From Fen-999 sp035505955 (lineage in GTDB: Bacteria > Pseudomonadota > Gammaproteobacteria > Burkholderiales > Rhodocyclaceae), in assembly GCA_035505955.1 (NCBI GenBank), contig DATJQH010000137.1, forward strand, positions 12,051 to 76,050: DNA of 64,000 nucleotides. The letters run 5' to 3'. Positions 37,396 to 44,167 of the stretch are shown here, piece after piece. Under the pieces are notes generated by a model that had not been told where the DNA came from, did no database searches, and saw nothing but the letters and a program-made list of their open reading frames with translations. Every line of letters starts with the position of its first letter. Position 1 is the stretch's first letter. The translations under genes and the position numbers were made by a program.

Positions 37396-39320
37396 ACCTG
37401 AACCACTGGAAACTCGAACGCGACGCCGACGGTATCGCCTGGGCGACGCTGGACAAGGCGGGCGCCTCCACGAACGTGCTCTCCGCGGAGATCATGGCGG
37501 AACTGGGCCGGTTGCTCGACGAACTCGACCGGAATCCGCCCAAGGGCCTGATCTTCCGCTCCGGCAAGGCGGCGGGCTTCATCGCCGGCGCCGACATCGA
37601 AGAGTTCGCACGTCTCGACAGCGCGGAATCCGCGCGGGCGCTGGTCGCGCGGGGCTGGGACCTTTACAACCGCCTGGCTGCGGTGCGCTATCCGACACTG
37701 GCGCTCGTGCGCGGCCACTGCATGGGCGGAGGCACGGAACTCTCGCTCGCCTGCCGCTACATTGTCGTCGTCGACGAGCCGTCGACCAAGATGGCGCTGC
37801 CCGAAGTGATGCTGGGCATCTTCCCCGGCTGGGGCGGCATGAAGCGGCTGCCGGAGCGCGTCTCGCCGCCCGAGGCGCTGGACATGATGCTCTCCGGCCG
37901 CAACATCGACGCCCGCAAGGCGAAGCGCATGGGCCTCGCCGACGAATGCGTGCCGCCGCGCGTGGCCGAACTGACCGCCCGCGGGCTCGTGCTTTCCGGC
38001 AAACCACGCCGCCGGCGGCCGCTGCTGCATCGCCTGCTGAACGGACCGCTGAAATCGTACGTCGCCGCGCAAGCGACGAAGCAGGTCGCCAGACGCGCAC
38101 GGCCCGAGCACTACCCGGCGCCGTACGCCATCATCGACTGCTGGGCGAAACACGACGGCAACGCGCTGGCAACTCCGGACTTCGTCGATCGCATCGTTCG
38201 TTCGCCAACCGCTCAGAACCTCGTGCGCGTCTTCTTCCTGCAGGATCGGCTGAAGAGCCTCGGCAAAGAGTCAGCCTTCGTGGCACGCCGAGTGCACGTC
38301 GTCGGCGCCGGCGTCATGGGCGGCGAAATCGCGGCCTGGGCTGCCATGCGCGGACTGACCGTGACGCTGCAGGACACATCGATGGAACGCGTCGCCGCAG
38401 CCATCGGCCGCGCCGGCAGCCTCTACGAGAAGCGCATCAAGGACAAGCTACTGCGTCGCGCCACGCTTGATCGCCTGATCCCCGATCCCGAAGGCAACGG
38501 CGCCGCCAATGCCAACGTGGTGATCGAGGCGATCTACGAGAATCTCGAAGCCAAGCGCAATCTCCTCGCGGCGCTCGAGGCGAAGATGAGGCCGGACGCC
38601 GTGCTCGCCAGCAACACGTCGAGCCTGCGCCTCGAGGACATCGCCACGACGATGAAGAATCCGGCGCGCCTCGTCGGCATCCATTTCTTCAACCCGGTGG
38701 CGAAGATGCCGCTGGTCGAAGTGGTCGAGGCCAAGGGCGCCGACCGCGAGATGCTCGCGCGCGCCGCCGCCTTCGTGCGCCAGATAGACAAGTTGCCGCT
38801 GCCGGTGAAAAGCGCCCCCGGCTTCCTGGTGAACGCCGTGCTTGGCCCCTACATGCTGGAAGCGATGCGCTGCGTCGATGAAGGCATCGCGCCGGAAACG
38901 GTCGACGAGGCGATGCTCGCCTTCGGCATGCCGATGGGACCCATCGAGCTGGCCGACACGGTGGGTCTAGACATTGCCATGGCGGCGGGCAAGCAGCTCG
39001 CGGCTGGCGCCGAGCCGCCGCGCTGCCTCGCGGAACGGGTCGGCCACAACGATCTCGGCAGGAAGACCGGCAAGGGTTTCTATGCCTGGACGAACGGCAA
39101 ACCGGCCAAGGCCGCCGCGGAGCGGGTAGAGCCGGGTCTCGCCAAACGCTTGGTAACACCACTGGTCGAACGGGCGAAAGCATTGGTCGCCGACGGCATC
39201 GTCGCCGACACCGATTTAGCCGACGCAGGCGTAATATTCGGCACGGGATTCGCGCCCTTCACCGGCGGGCCGCTTCACGACTCGGCCGGAAAGAACTTCG
39301 GGGGCGAATTCATGCACTGA
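37392..39320 (+). CDS. fadJ: Enoyl-CoA hydratase/3-hydroxyacyl-CoA dehydrogenase (FadJ-like)
   Basis: Fusion enzyme for steps two and three of beta-oxidation. ATG 37392 overlaps the thiolase stop. The hydratase half (1-190) has the oxyanion hole in RGHCMGGGTELSLACRY and a catalytic Glu in LPEVMLGIFPGWGG. The dehydrogenase half starts at about 296 with VHVVGAGVMGGEIAAWA (NAD fold) and has the catalytic His in IHFFNPVAKMPLVE. At 642 residues it is about 70 shorter than E. coli FadJ. A 23-bp motif copy lies at the junction of the two halves and encodes ESAFVAR. Confidence 0.93.
   Translation: MNLNHWKLERDADGIAWATLDKAGASTNVLSAEIMAELGRLLDELDRNPPKGLIFRSGKAAGFIAGADIEEFARLDSAESARALVARGWDLYNRLAAVRYPTLALVRGHCMGGGTELSLACRYIVVVDEPSTKMALPEVMLGIFPGWGGMKRLPERVSPPEALDMMLSGRNIDARKAKRMGLADECVPPRVAELTARGLVLSGKPRRRRPLLHRLLNGPLKSYVAAQATKQVARRARPEHYPAPYAIIDCWAKHDGNALATPDFVDRIVRSPTAQNLVRVFFLQDRLKSLGKESAFVARRVHVVGAGVMGGEIAAWAAMRGLTVTLQDTSMERVAAAIGRAGSLYEKRIKDKLLRRATLDRLIPDPEGNGAANANVVIEAIYENLEAKRNLLAALEAKMRPDAVLASNTSSLRLEDIATTMKNPARLVGIHFFNPVAKMPLVEVVEAKGADREMLARAAAFVRQIDKLPLPVKSAPGFLVNAVLGPYMLEAMRCVDEGIAPETVDEAMLAFGMPMGPIELADTVGLDIAMAAGKQLAAGAEPPRCLAERVGHNDLGRKTGKGFYAWTNGKPAKAAAERVEPGLAKRLVTPLVERAKALVADGIVADTDLADAGVIFGTGFAPFTGGPLHDSAGKNFGGEFMH
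38267..38289 (+). repeat. Dispersed 23-bp motif, copy 7 (inside fadJ, sense)
   Basis: AGAGTCAGCC and GGCACGCC at the hydratase/dehydrogenase junction. Encodes ESAFVAR. Confidence 0.78.
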
Positions 39321-39374
39321 ACCGCGAACTGCTTTGCCACGGGTCGACGACCACAATCAACAAGAGGAGGAAAC

Positions 39375-40718
39375 ATGAAACCAAGTTCTACCCTACGGCT
39401 GGTCCCGGCCGCCCTGATCGGCCTCTGGGCCGGTACCGCCGGCGCGTCCGGCTTCCAACTGCTCGAGCAGAACGCCAGCGGCATCGGCAATGCCTTCGCG
39501 GGTTCAGCCGCTGTCGCCGAGAACGCCAGCACGGTCTTCTTCAACCCTGCCGGCATGACGCAACTGGAAGGCCGCAACGTGTCGTTTGGTGCGGCCGCAA
39601 TCAATACAAGCTACAAGTTCAGCAATCGCTCGTCAAACGTCGCCACCGGCCTGACGACGGCGGGTGATGGCGGCGACGGCGGCGGACTTGGCGTCGTGCC
39701 GAACGGCTATTTCAGCATGGCCGTAACCAAAGACCTGTATTTCGGCCTGGGCATCGGCGCGCCGTTCGGCCTCAAGACCGAATACGACAATCCGTGGATG
39801 GGTGCCGCCCAATCGCTCAAGTTCGACGTCCAGACCCTCAACGTCAATCCGTCTGTCGCCTATCGTGTCAACGACACGGTATCGCTAGGCTTCGGTCTCG
39901 ACTGGCAGAAGCTCGACGCCACGTACAAGCGCCTGGCTACCACCGGCCTAATGCCCACCGGCCTGCCCGCTCCCTATCCGGCCTACATCGATGGCTCCAC
40001 AGTGATTTCCAGGCTGAAGATCAACGATGACGCTTGGGGCTGGAATATCGGCGCACTGTTCAACGTATCGCCGACGACCAAGGTCGGCGTGTCCTATCGT
40101 TCGCGCGTCAAGTACAACGCGACCGGTGACGTGACCCTGAGTTCGAATGGCTCGGCGGCGGGCGCCACCGCGCTGGCGATTCTGAATGGCGGCGGTTATG
40201 CCAGTAACGTCAAGGCCGATATCGAGCTTCCAGACACCTTTATCGCCAGTGCCACGCAGAAGCTCGATGACAAGTGGGAAATGCTCGGCGACATCTCCTG
40301 GACCGGCTGGAGCTCGATCCCGAAGATCGACGTCATCCGAACCTCCGGCCTCCAGAACACGCGGACCGCGCAGACCTTGAATACCGATTTCCGCGACACC
40401 TGGCGCTTCGCGCTGGGCGCCAACTACAGCCTGCGCGAAGATGTGAAACTGAAGTTCGGCATCGCCTACGACCAAACGCCGGTCAAGGGAGCGGATACCC
40501 GTCTCGTCTCGTTGCCCGACAACAACCGGACCTGGTTCTCGTTTGGCGCGCAGTGGCTGCCAACGAAGGGCTCGGTCGTCGATGTCGGCGCCGCCTACCT
40601 GTATATTAAGGATCCATCGATCCATAACGATCAGACTACGTCGGGCCGCGGCCTCATCGACGGCACTTATAAAGACAGCTGCTGGATCCTTGGTGCTCAG
40701 TACTCCATGCAGTTCTAG
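39375..40718 (+). CDS. FadL-type outer-membrane transport protein
   Basis: Outer-membrane channel of the OMPP1/FadL/TodX family for long-chain fatty acids or other hydrophobic compounds. 447 residues, with AGGAGG five bases before ATG 39375. Signal peptide ends AGA|SGFQLLEQNASG, and that start of the mature protein (the plug-like N-terminal segment) is the family signature, with AENASTVFFNPAGMTQL following. Beta-strand pattern to the C-terminal LGAQYSMQF, which ends in Phe as expected for barrel insertion. Placed between fadJ and fadD, so a fatty-acid substrate is likely. Confidence 0.93.
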   Translation: MKPSSTLRLVPAALIGLWAGTAGASGFQLLEQNASGIGNAFAGSAAVAENASTVFFNPAGMTQLEGRNVSFGAAAINTSYKFSNRSSNVATGLTTAGDGGDGGGLGVVPNGYFSMAVTKDLYFGLGIGAPFGLKTEYDNPWMGAAQSLKFDVQTLNVNPSVAYRVNDTVSLGFGLDWQKLDATYKRLATTGLMPTGLPAPYPAYIDGSTVISRLKINDDAWGWNIGALFNVSPTTKVGVSYRSRVKYNATGDVTLSSNGSAAGATALAILNGGGYASNVKADIELPDTFIASATQKLDDKWEMLGDISWTGWSSIPKIDVIRTSGLQNTRTAQTLNTDFRDTWRFALGANYSLREDVKLKFGIAYDQTPVKGADTRLVSLPDNNRTWFSFGAQWLPTKGSVVDVGAAYLYIKDPSIHNDQTTSGRGLIDGTYKDSCWILGAQYSMQF

Positions 40719-40732
40719 CAATGCGGTTCTCG

Positions 40733-40756
40733 CTGGCCCGGCAGCTGCCGGGCCAG
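40733..40756. terminator. Perfect 24-base palindrome after the FadL-type gene
   Basis: CTGGCCCGGCAG followed by CTGCCGGGCCAG, a perfect inverted repeat with no unpaired loop base, 15 bases after the stop. It has no T-run, so it is a plausible stability or partial termination element rather than a strong intrinsic terminator. The rest of the 178-base gap (to 40896) holds no convincing gene. Confidence 0.45.
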
Positions 40757-40896
40757 TCAACCGCCGCTCGTCCAACGTCGTCGAGGCGCGCGAATCGCGC
40801 CGCGTCTTCATGCACATGCTGCGCGTATGGCCGGGCGACAAATCCACCGACGCCGATCTGAAGCGCGCGTTGCTTGGCTGCTGAGGGGAGCAAGAC

Positions 40897-42552
40897 GTGG
40901 ACAAGATCTGGCTCAAGAGCTACCCGGATACCGTTCCTGCCGACATTCTGCCTCTCAAGGAGAACTCGCTCGCCGAACTGATGGAGGCCGCATGCCGGCG
41001 CTACGGCGACAAGGTCGCCTGCATCAGCATGGGCAAGACGCTGACCTACGCCGAACTGGACCGGGAGGCGACCCACTTCGCCGGCTGGCTGCAAAGCGTC
41101 GGTCTCGGCAAGGGCAGCCGCGTCGCGCTGATGATGCCCAACCTCTTCCAGTACCCGGTCTGCCTGTTCGGCGCGCTGCGCGCGGGCTGCGTCGTCGTCA
41201 ACGTCAATCCGCTCTACACGCCGCGAGAACTTGAACATCAGATGAAGGACTCGGGTGCCGAGGCCATCGTGGTCGTGGAGAACTTCGCCAGCACCGTCGA
41301 GAAGGTACTTGCGCACACCCAACTGCGACATGTCGTGGTCACGCCCATGGGCGAGCTGCTGGGCGGACTCAAGGGCACGCTGGTGAACCTTGTCGTCAAG
41401 CACGTGAAGAAACTGGTGCCGAAATGGAACATCCCCGGTGCGGTCAACCTGCGCCACGCCCTGGCCGCCGGACGCCGCCACGGGTTTCAGCCACCGCAGA
41501 TCGGTCTCGACGATCTCGCGTTCCTGCAGTACACGGGGGGCACGACAGGCGTGGCCAAGGGTGCGATGCTCAGCCACCGCAATGTCGTAGGAAATGTGAC
41601 GCAGGCCACGGCCTGGATCGCGCCCCCCATCCGCGAACACGAGGAACTCATCGTCACCGCCCTGCCCCTGTACCACATCTTCGCGCTGACGGTGAGCCTG
41701 ACCTTCCTTCGCCTTGGCGCGCGCAACTTGCTGATTGCCAATCCGCGCGACATTCCGGGGTTCGTGAAGGAGTTGCACAAGCACTCCTTCACCGTGATCA
41801 CGGGCGTCAACACCCTGTTCAATGCCCTGCTCAACAACTCCGGATTCGCCAAGCTGGATTTCTCAAACCTGGTGATCACGCTGGGCGGTGGTATGGCCGT
41901 GCAGAAACCGGTCGCCGATCGCTGGAAGTCCGTGACCGGCAAGGCGCTGCTGCAGGCCTACGGCCTGACGGAAACATCGCCGGCTGCGACGATCAACCCG
42001 CTGTATGCCACCGATTTCAACGGATCCATCGGGCTGCCCATTTCGTCGACCGAAGTCGCAGTCCGCAGCGACAGCGGCATCGATCTTGGAGTCGGGGAGA
42101 TCGGCGAGATCTGCATCCGTGGTCCGCAGGTCACGAAGGGCTACTGGCAGCGCGACGACGAGACTGCCGCCGTGTTCCATGCCGACGGTTTCCTGCGCAC
42201 CGGCGACATCGGCTACATGGACGACAAGGGCTTCATCTTCCTGGTCGACCGCAAGAAGGACATGATCCTGGTCTCCGGGTTCAACGTGTATCCGAACGAA
42301 GTCGAGGAGGTGGTCGCGACGCTTCCCGGGGTACGCGAGGTAGCGGCCATCGGCATTCCCGACCCGCGTTGCGGCGAGGCCGTGAAGATATTCGTCGTGA
42401 AGAAGGACCCAAACCTGACCGCGGATGAAATCATCGCCCACTGCCGCACGCAACTCACCTCATACAAGGTGCCGCACCACGTGGAATTCCGCGACGACCT
42501 GCCGAAAACCAACGTCGGCAAGGTCCTGCGCCGCGCGCTGAAGGAAGGCTAG
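40897..42552 (+). CDS. fadD: Long-chain acyl-CoA synthetase
   Basis: Activates fatty acids to acyl-CoA with ATP. 551 residues from GTG 40897, with GAGGGGAG upstream. AMP-binding core: QYTGGTTGVAKGAMLSHRN (P-loop), AYGLTETSPAATINP, TGDIGYMDDKGFIFLVDRKK and LVSGFNVYPNEVEEVVATLP, and the C-terminal Lys in LPKTNVGKVLRRAL. It closes the regulator-fadE-fadI-fadJ-fadL-fadD block, although the 178-base gap in front may hold its own promoter. Confidence 0.95.
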   Translation: MDKIWLKSYPDTVPADILPLKENSLAELMEAACRRYGDKVACISMGKTLTYAELDREATHFAGWLQSVGLGKGSRVALMMPNLFQYPVCLFGALRAGCVVVNVNPLYTPRELEHQMKDSGAEAIVVVENFASTVEKVLAHTQLRHVVVTPMGELLGGLKGTLVNLVVKHVKKLVPKWNIPGAVNLRHALAAGRRHGFQPPQIGLDDLAFLQYTGGTTGVAKGAMLSHRNVVGNVTQATAWIAPPIREHEELIVTALPLYHIFALTVSLTFLRLGARNLLIANPRDIPGFVKELHKHSFTVITGVNTLFNALLNNSGFAKLDFSNLVITLGGGMAVQKPVADRWKSVTGKALLQAYGLTETSPAATINPLYATDFNGSIGLPISSTEVAVRSDSGIDLGVGEIGEICIRGPQVTKGYWQRDDETAAVFHADGFLRTGDIGYMDDKGFIFLVDRKKDMILVSGFNVYPNEVEEVVATLPGVREVAAIGIPDPRCGEAVKIFVVKKDPNLTADEIIAHCRTQLTSYKVPHHVEFRDDLPKTNVGKVLRRALKEG

Positions 42553-42556
42553 GCGT

Positions 42557-42802
42557 TCAGGCGACCGTATTGACGATCGTGCCGGTCATCTGTCCCTGGG
42601 CGTTGACCACCGGCGGCCGCTGCTTCTCCGCCACCTCATTGTCCTGGCTGGCCTGTTGCGGCTGCTGCGCTTGTTGTGCCTGGCTGGACGGCGCTACCTG
42701 TTTGGCCTGATCCGCCTGGCGTGCCTGCTCCGCCTGTCTGGCCTGTTCCAGTGCGAGTTGCTGGGCCGCTGCGGCGGCCGAAGTTACGGAACTGACTGCC
42801 AT
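42557..42802 (-). CDS. Small Gln/Ala-rich protein, paralogue of upstream gene
   Basis: 81 residues with a strong AAAGGAG site before ATG 42802, so it is a real gene. The N-terminal two thirds are Gln/Ala/Glu-rich with a helical, coiled-coil pattern (QLALEQARQAEQARQADQAK). The C-terminus PVVNAQGQMTGTIVNTVA matches that of the next gene (PVVNSLGQVTGQVVSVSA). No signal peptide or membrane segment. Function unknown. Confidence 0.72.
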   Translation of the reverse strand: MAVSSVTSAAAAAQQLALEQARQAEQARQADQAKQVAPSSQAQQAQQPQQASQDNEVAEKQRPPVVNAQGQMTGTIVNTVA

Positions 42803-42833
42803 GGCATTCTCCTTTCGCGTACTTCCGCCTGCG

Positions 42834-43229
42834 TCAGGCGGAGACGCTGACCACCTGCCCGGTTACCTGCCCGAGCGAATTGACAACTGGTTCCTTCGGC
42901 TGCGCCGGCGCTGGTGCCTGAGCCTGAACCTGAGCCTGTACGACCTTATCGACAGCGGCCGACAATCTGGTTCCCGCCTGAACTTCAGCGCGCGACGCGG
43001 CGACTCCCTGTCGCGCCCTGCCAGCCGACTGCTGCGCCTGGTCGGCATCGACACCGAGCGTCCGTGCATTCTCCTGGGCCCGATCCGCGCTTCGCTGGGC
43101 TGCATCCGCCTCGGCGCGCAACGCACGCGCATTCTGCTCGGCCTGGTCGGCATTCCGCTCGGCCTGGGATACCTTGAACTGCTGCCAGGCCGACTGGTTG
43201 GCGCTTTGCACGCTTAAGTTGGATGCCAT
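42834..43229 (-). CDS. Small repeat-containing helical protein, paralogue of downstream gene
   Basis: 131 residues from ATG 43229. The upstream extension to 43436 runs through the tRNA-Pro terminator and is rejected. It contains a 21-residue repeat of heptad character: a copy beginning ADQAEQNARALRAEA, one beginning ADRAQENARTLGVDA and a partial one beginning AGRARQGVAASRAE. A linker rich in Ala, Pro and Gln leads to the shared C-terminal motif PVVNSLGQVTGQVV. Unknown function. Probably co-transcribed with the 81-residue paralogue 31 bases downstream. Confidence 0.72.
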   Translation of the reverse strand: MASNLSVQSANQSAWQQFKVSQAERNADQAEQNARALRAEADAAQRSADRAQENARTLGVDADQAQQSAGRARQGVAASRAEVQAGTRLSAAVDKVVQAQVQAQAPAPAQPKEPVVNSLGQVTGQVVSVSA

Positions 43230-43344
43230 GACCCGTTTCCCTGCGGTGATCTGGTCATCACCTCTTGCTAGGAATCGTAGTACTTTCGCTAATTCTCGGC
43301 AACTACTGCGAATCGGCTCATTCCGACCGTTCGTCAGATGCAGT

Positions 43345-43380
43345 AAAGAAAAAAGGCCGCCCGCACTTGCGGACGGCCTT
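43345..43380 (-). terminator. Intrinsic terminator after tRNA-Pro
   Basis: On the minus strand AAGGCCGTCCGC, a four-base loop, then GCGGGCGGCCTT with one mismatch, followed directly by a T-run (TTTTTTCTTT). A textbook Rho-independent terminator, ending the tRNA-Pro transcript. Confidence 0.9.
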
Positions 43381-43387
43381 CTGTTCT

Positions 43388-43464
43388 TGGTCGGGGTGGC
43401 GGGATTCGAACTCGCGACCCCTTGCACCCCATGCAAGTGCGCTACCAGGCTGCGCTACACCCCG
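43388..43464 (-). tRNA. tRNA-Pro (anticodon GGG)
   Basis: 77 nucleotides including an encoded CCA. The acceptor stem CGGGGTG pairs with CACCCCG, discriminator A. The anticodon arm CTTGC-ATGGGGT-GCAAG reads anticodon GGG. The T arm GCGAGTTCGAATCCCGC is intact. A TACAAT (minus, 43476-43481) just upstream is a likely -10 box at the end of the MerR-type gene. Confidence 0.95.
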
Positions 43465-43481
43465 ACGAGGCGCGAATTGTA

Positions 43482-43853
43482 TCAGACGCGGAGGAGTTCG
43501 ATGATGCCGGTGAGTTCCCCGCGCAGCGAGAACGACATCGGACGCGGCGCAGCCGGCGGCGCGGCGCGCGGCGTTTCGATCTTGGCCGGTGCGTCGTCGA
43601 GACGGTTGCGGGCGCCGCTGATGGTGAAGCCTTCGTCGTAGAGCAGCTGCCGGATGCGGCGCACCAGCAGCACTTCGTGGTGCTGGTAGTAGCGCCGGTT
43701 GCCGCGCCGCTTGACGGGCTTGAGTTGCGTAAATTCCTGTTCCCAGTAGCGCAGCACGTGCGGCTTCACGCCACACAGCTCGCTCACTTCGCCGATCGTG
43801 AAGTAACGCTTGGCCGGAATGGGCGGCAGTTCATTCTTCGCGCTGCTGGCCAT
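43482..43853 (-). CDS. MerR-family transcriptional regulator
   Basis: A 123-residue protein with an N-terminal MerR winged helix (KRYFTIGEVSELCGVKPHVLRYWEQEF, residues 15-40, and NRRYYQHHEVLLVRRIRQLLYDEGFT). It has no Cys-based metal-sensing C-terminus, only a short Pro/Ala-rich tail. It overlaps the end of ihfA by 23 bases. A MerR-type gene after ihfA is a conserved neighbour in betaproteobacteria, and its target is unknown to me. Confidence 0.92.
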   Translation of the reverse strand: MASSAKNELPPIPAKRYFTIGEVSELCGVKPHVLRYWEQEFTQLKPVKRRGNRRYYQHHEVLLVRRIRQLLYDEGFTISGARNRLDDAPAKIETPRAAPPAAPRPMSFSLRGELTGIIELLRV

Positions 43854-44142
43854 TTCCTTGAACCATTTCGACCGAGCCCTTCAATTTTTGGCTGGCGTGG
43901 AAGGTGACGACGCGACGCGCGGTGATCGGAATCTCCTCGCCGGTCTTCGGGTTGCGTCCCGGACGCTGCGGCTTGTCGCGCAACTGAAAATTGCCGAAGC
44001 CGGACAGCTTGACGCCGTCACCCGTCTGCAGGGCGACGCGCACCTCCTCGAAGAAGGCTTCGACCATGTCCTTGGCTTCGCGCTTGTTCAAACCGACCTT
44101 GTCAAAGAGCATGTCGGCCAGTTCGGCTTTCGTCAAAGTCAT
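43831..44142 (-). CDS. ihfA: Integration host factor subunit alpha
   Basis: DNA-bending nucleoid protein that pairs with IhfB. 103 residues from ATG 44142. The open frame to 44187 extends into the pheT end and is not conserved. MTLTKAELADMLFDKVGLNKREAK, GDGVKLSGFGNFQLRDK and the DNA-intercalating arm RPGRNPKTGEEIPITARRVV are diagnostic for the alpha chain. Confidence 0.96.
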   Translation of the reverse strand: MTLTKAELADMLFDKVGLNKREAKDMVEAFFEEVRVALQTGDGVKLSGFGNFQLRDKPQRPGRNPKTGEEIPITARRVVTFHASQKLKGSVEMVQGNGQQREE

Positions 44143-44167
44143 TGCAAATAATCCCCTTGGATTCTTC

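Noticed and set aside
40810..40884. A 24-codon frame between the FadL-type gene and fadD ending KSTDADLKRALLGC
   Set aside because: Too short, no ribosome-binding site, and no upstream start in the same frame apart from a frame inside the FadL-type gene.
43230..43436. N-terminal extension of the 131-residue small protein back to 43436
   Set aside because: It would translate the tRNA-Pro terminator and part of the tRNA. ATG 43229 begins the conserved-looking part.
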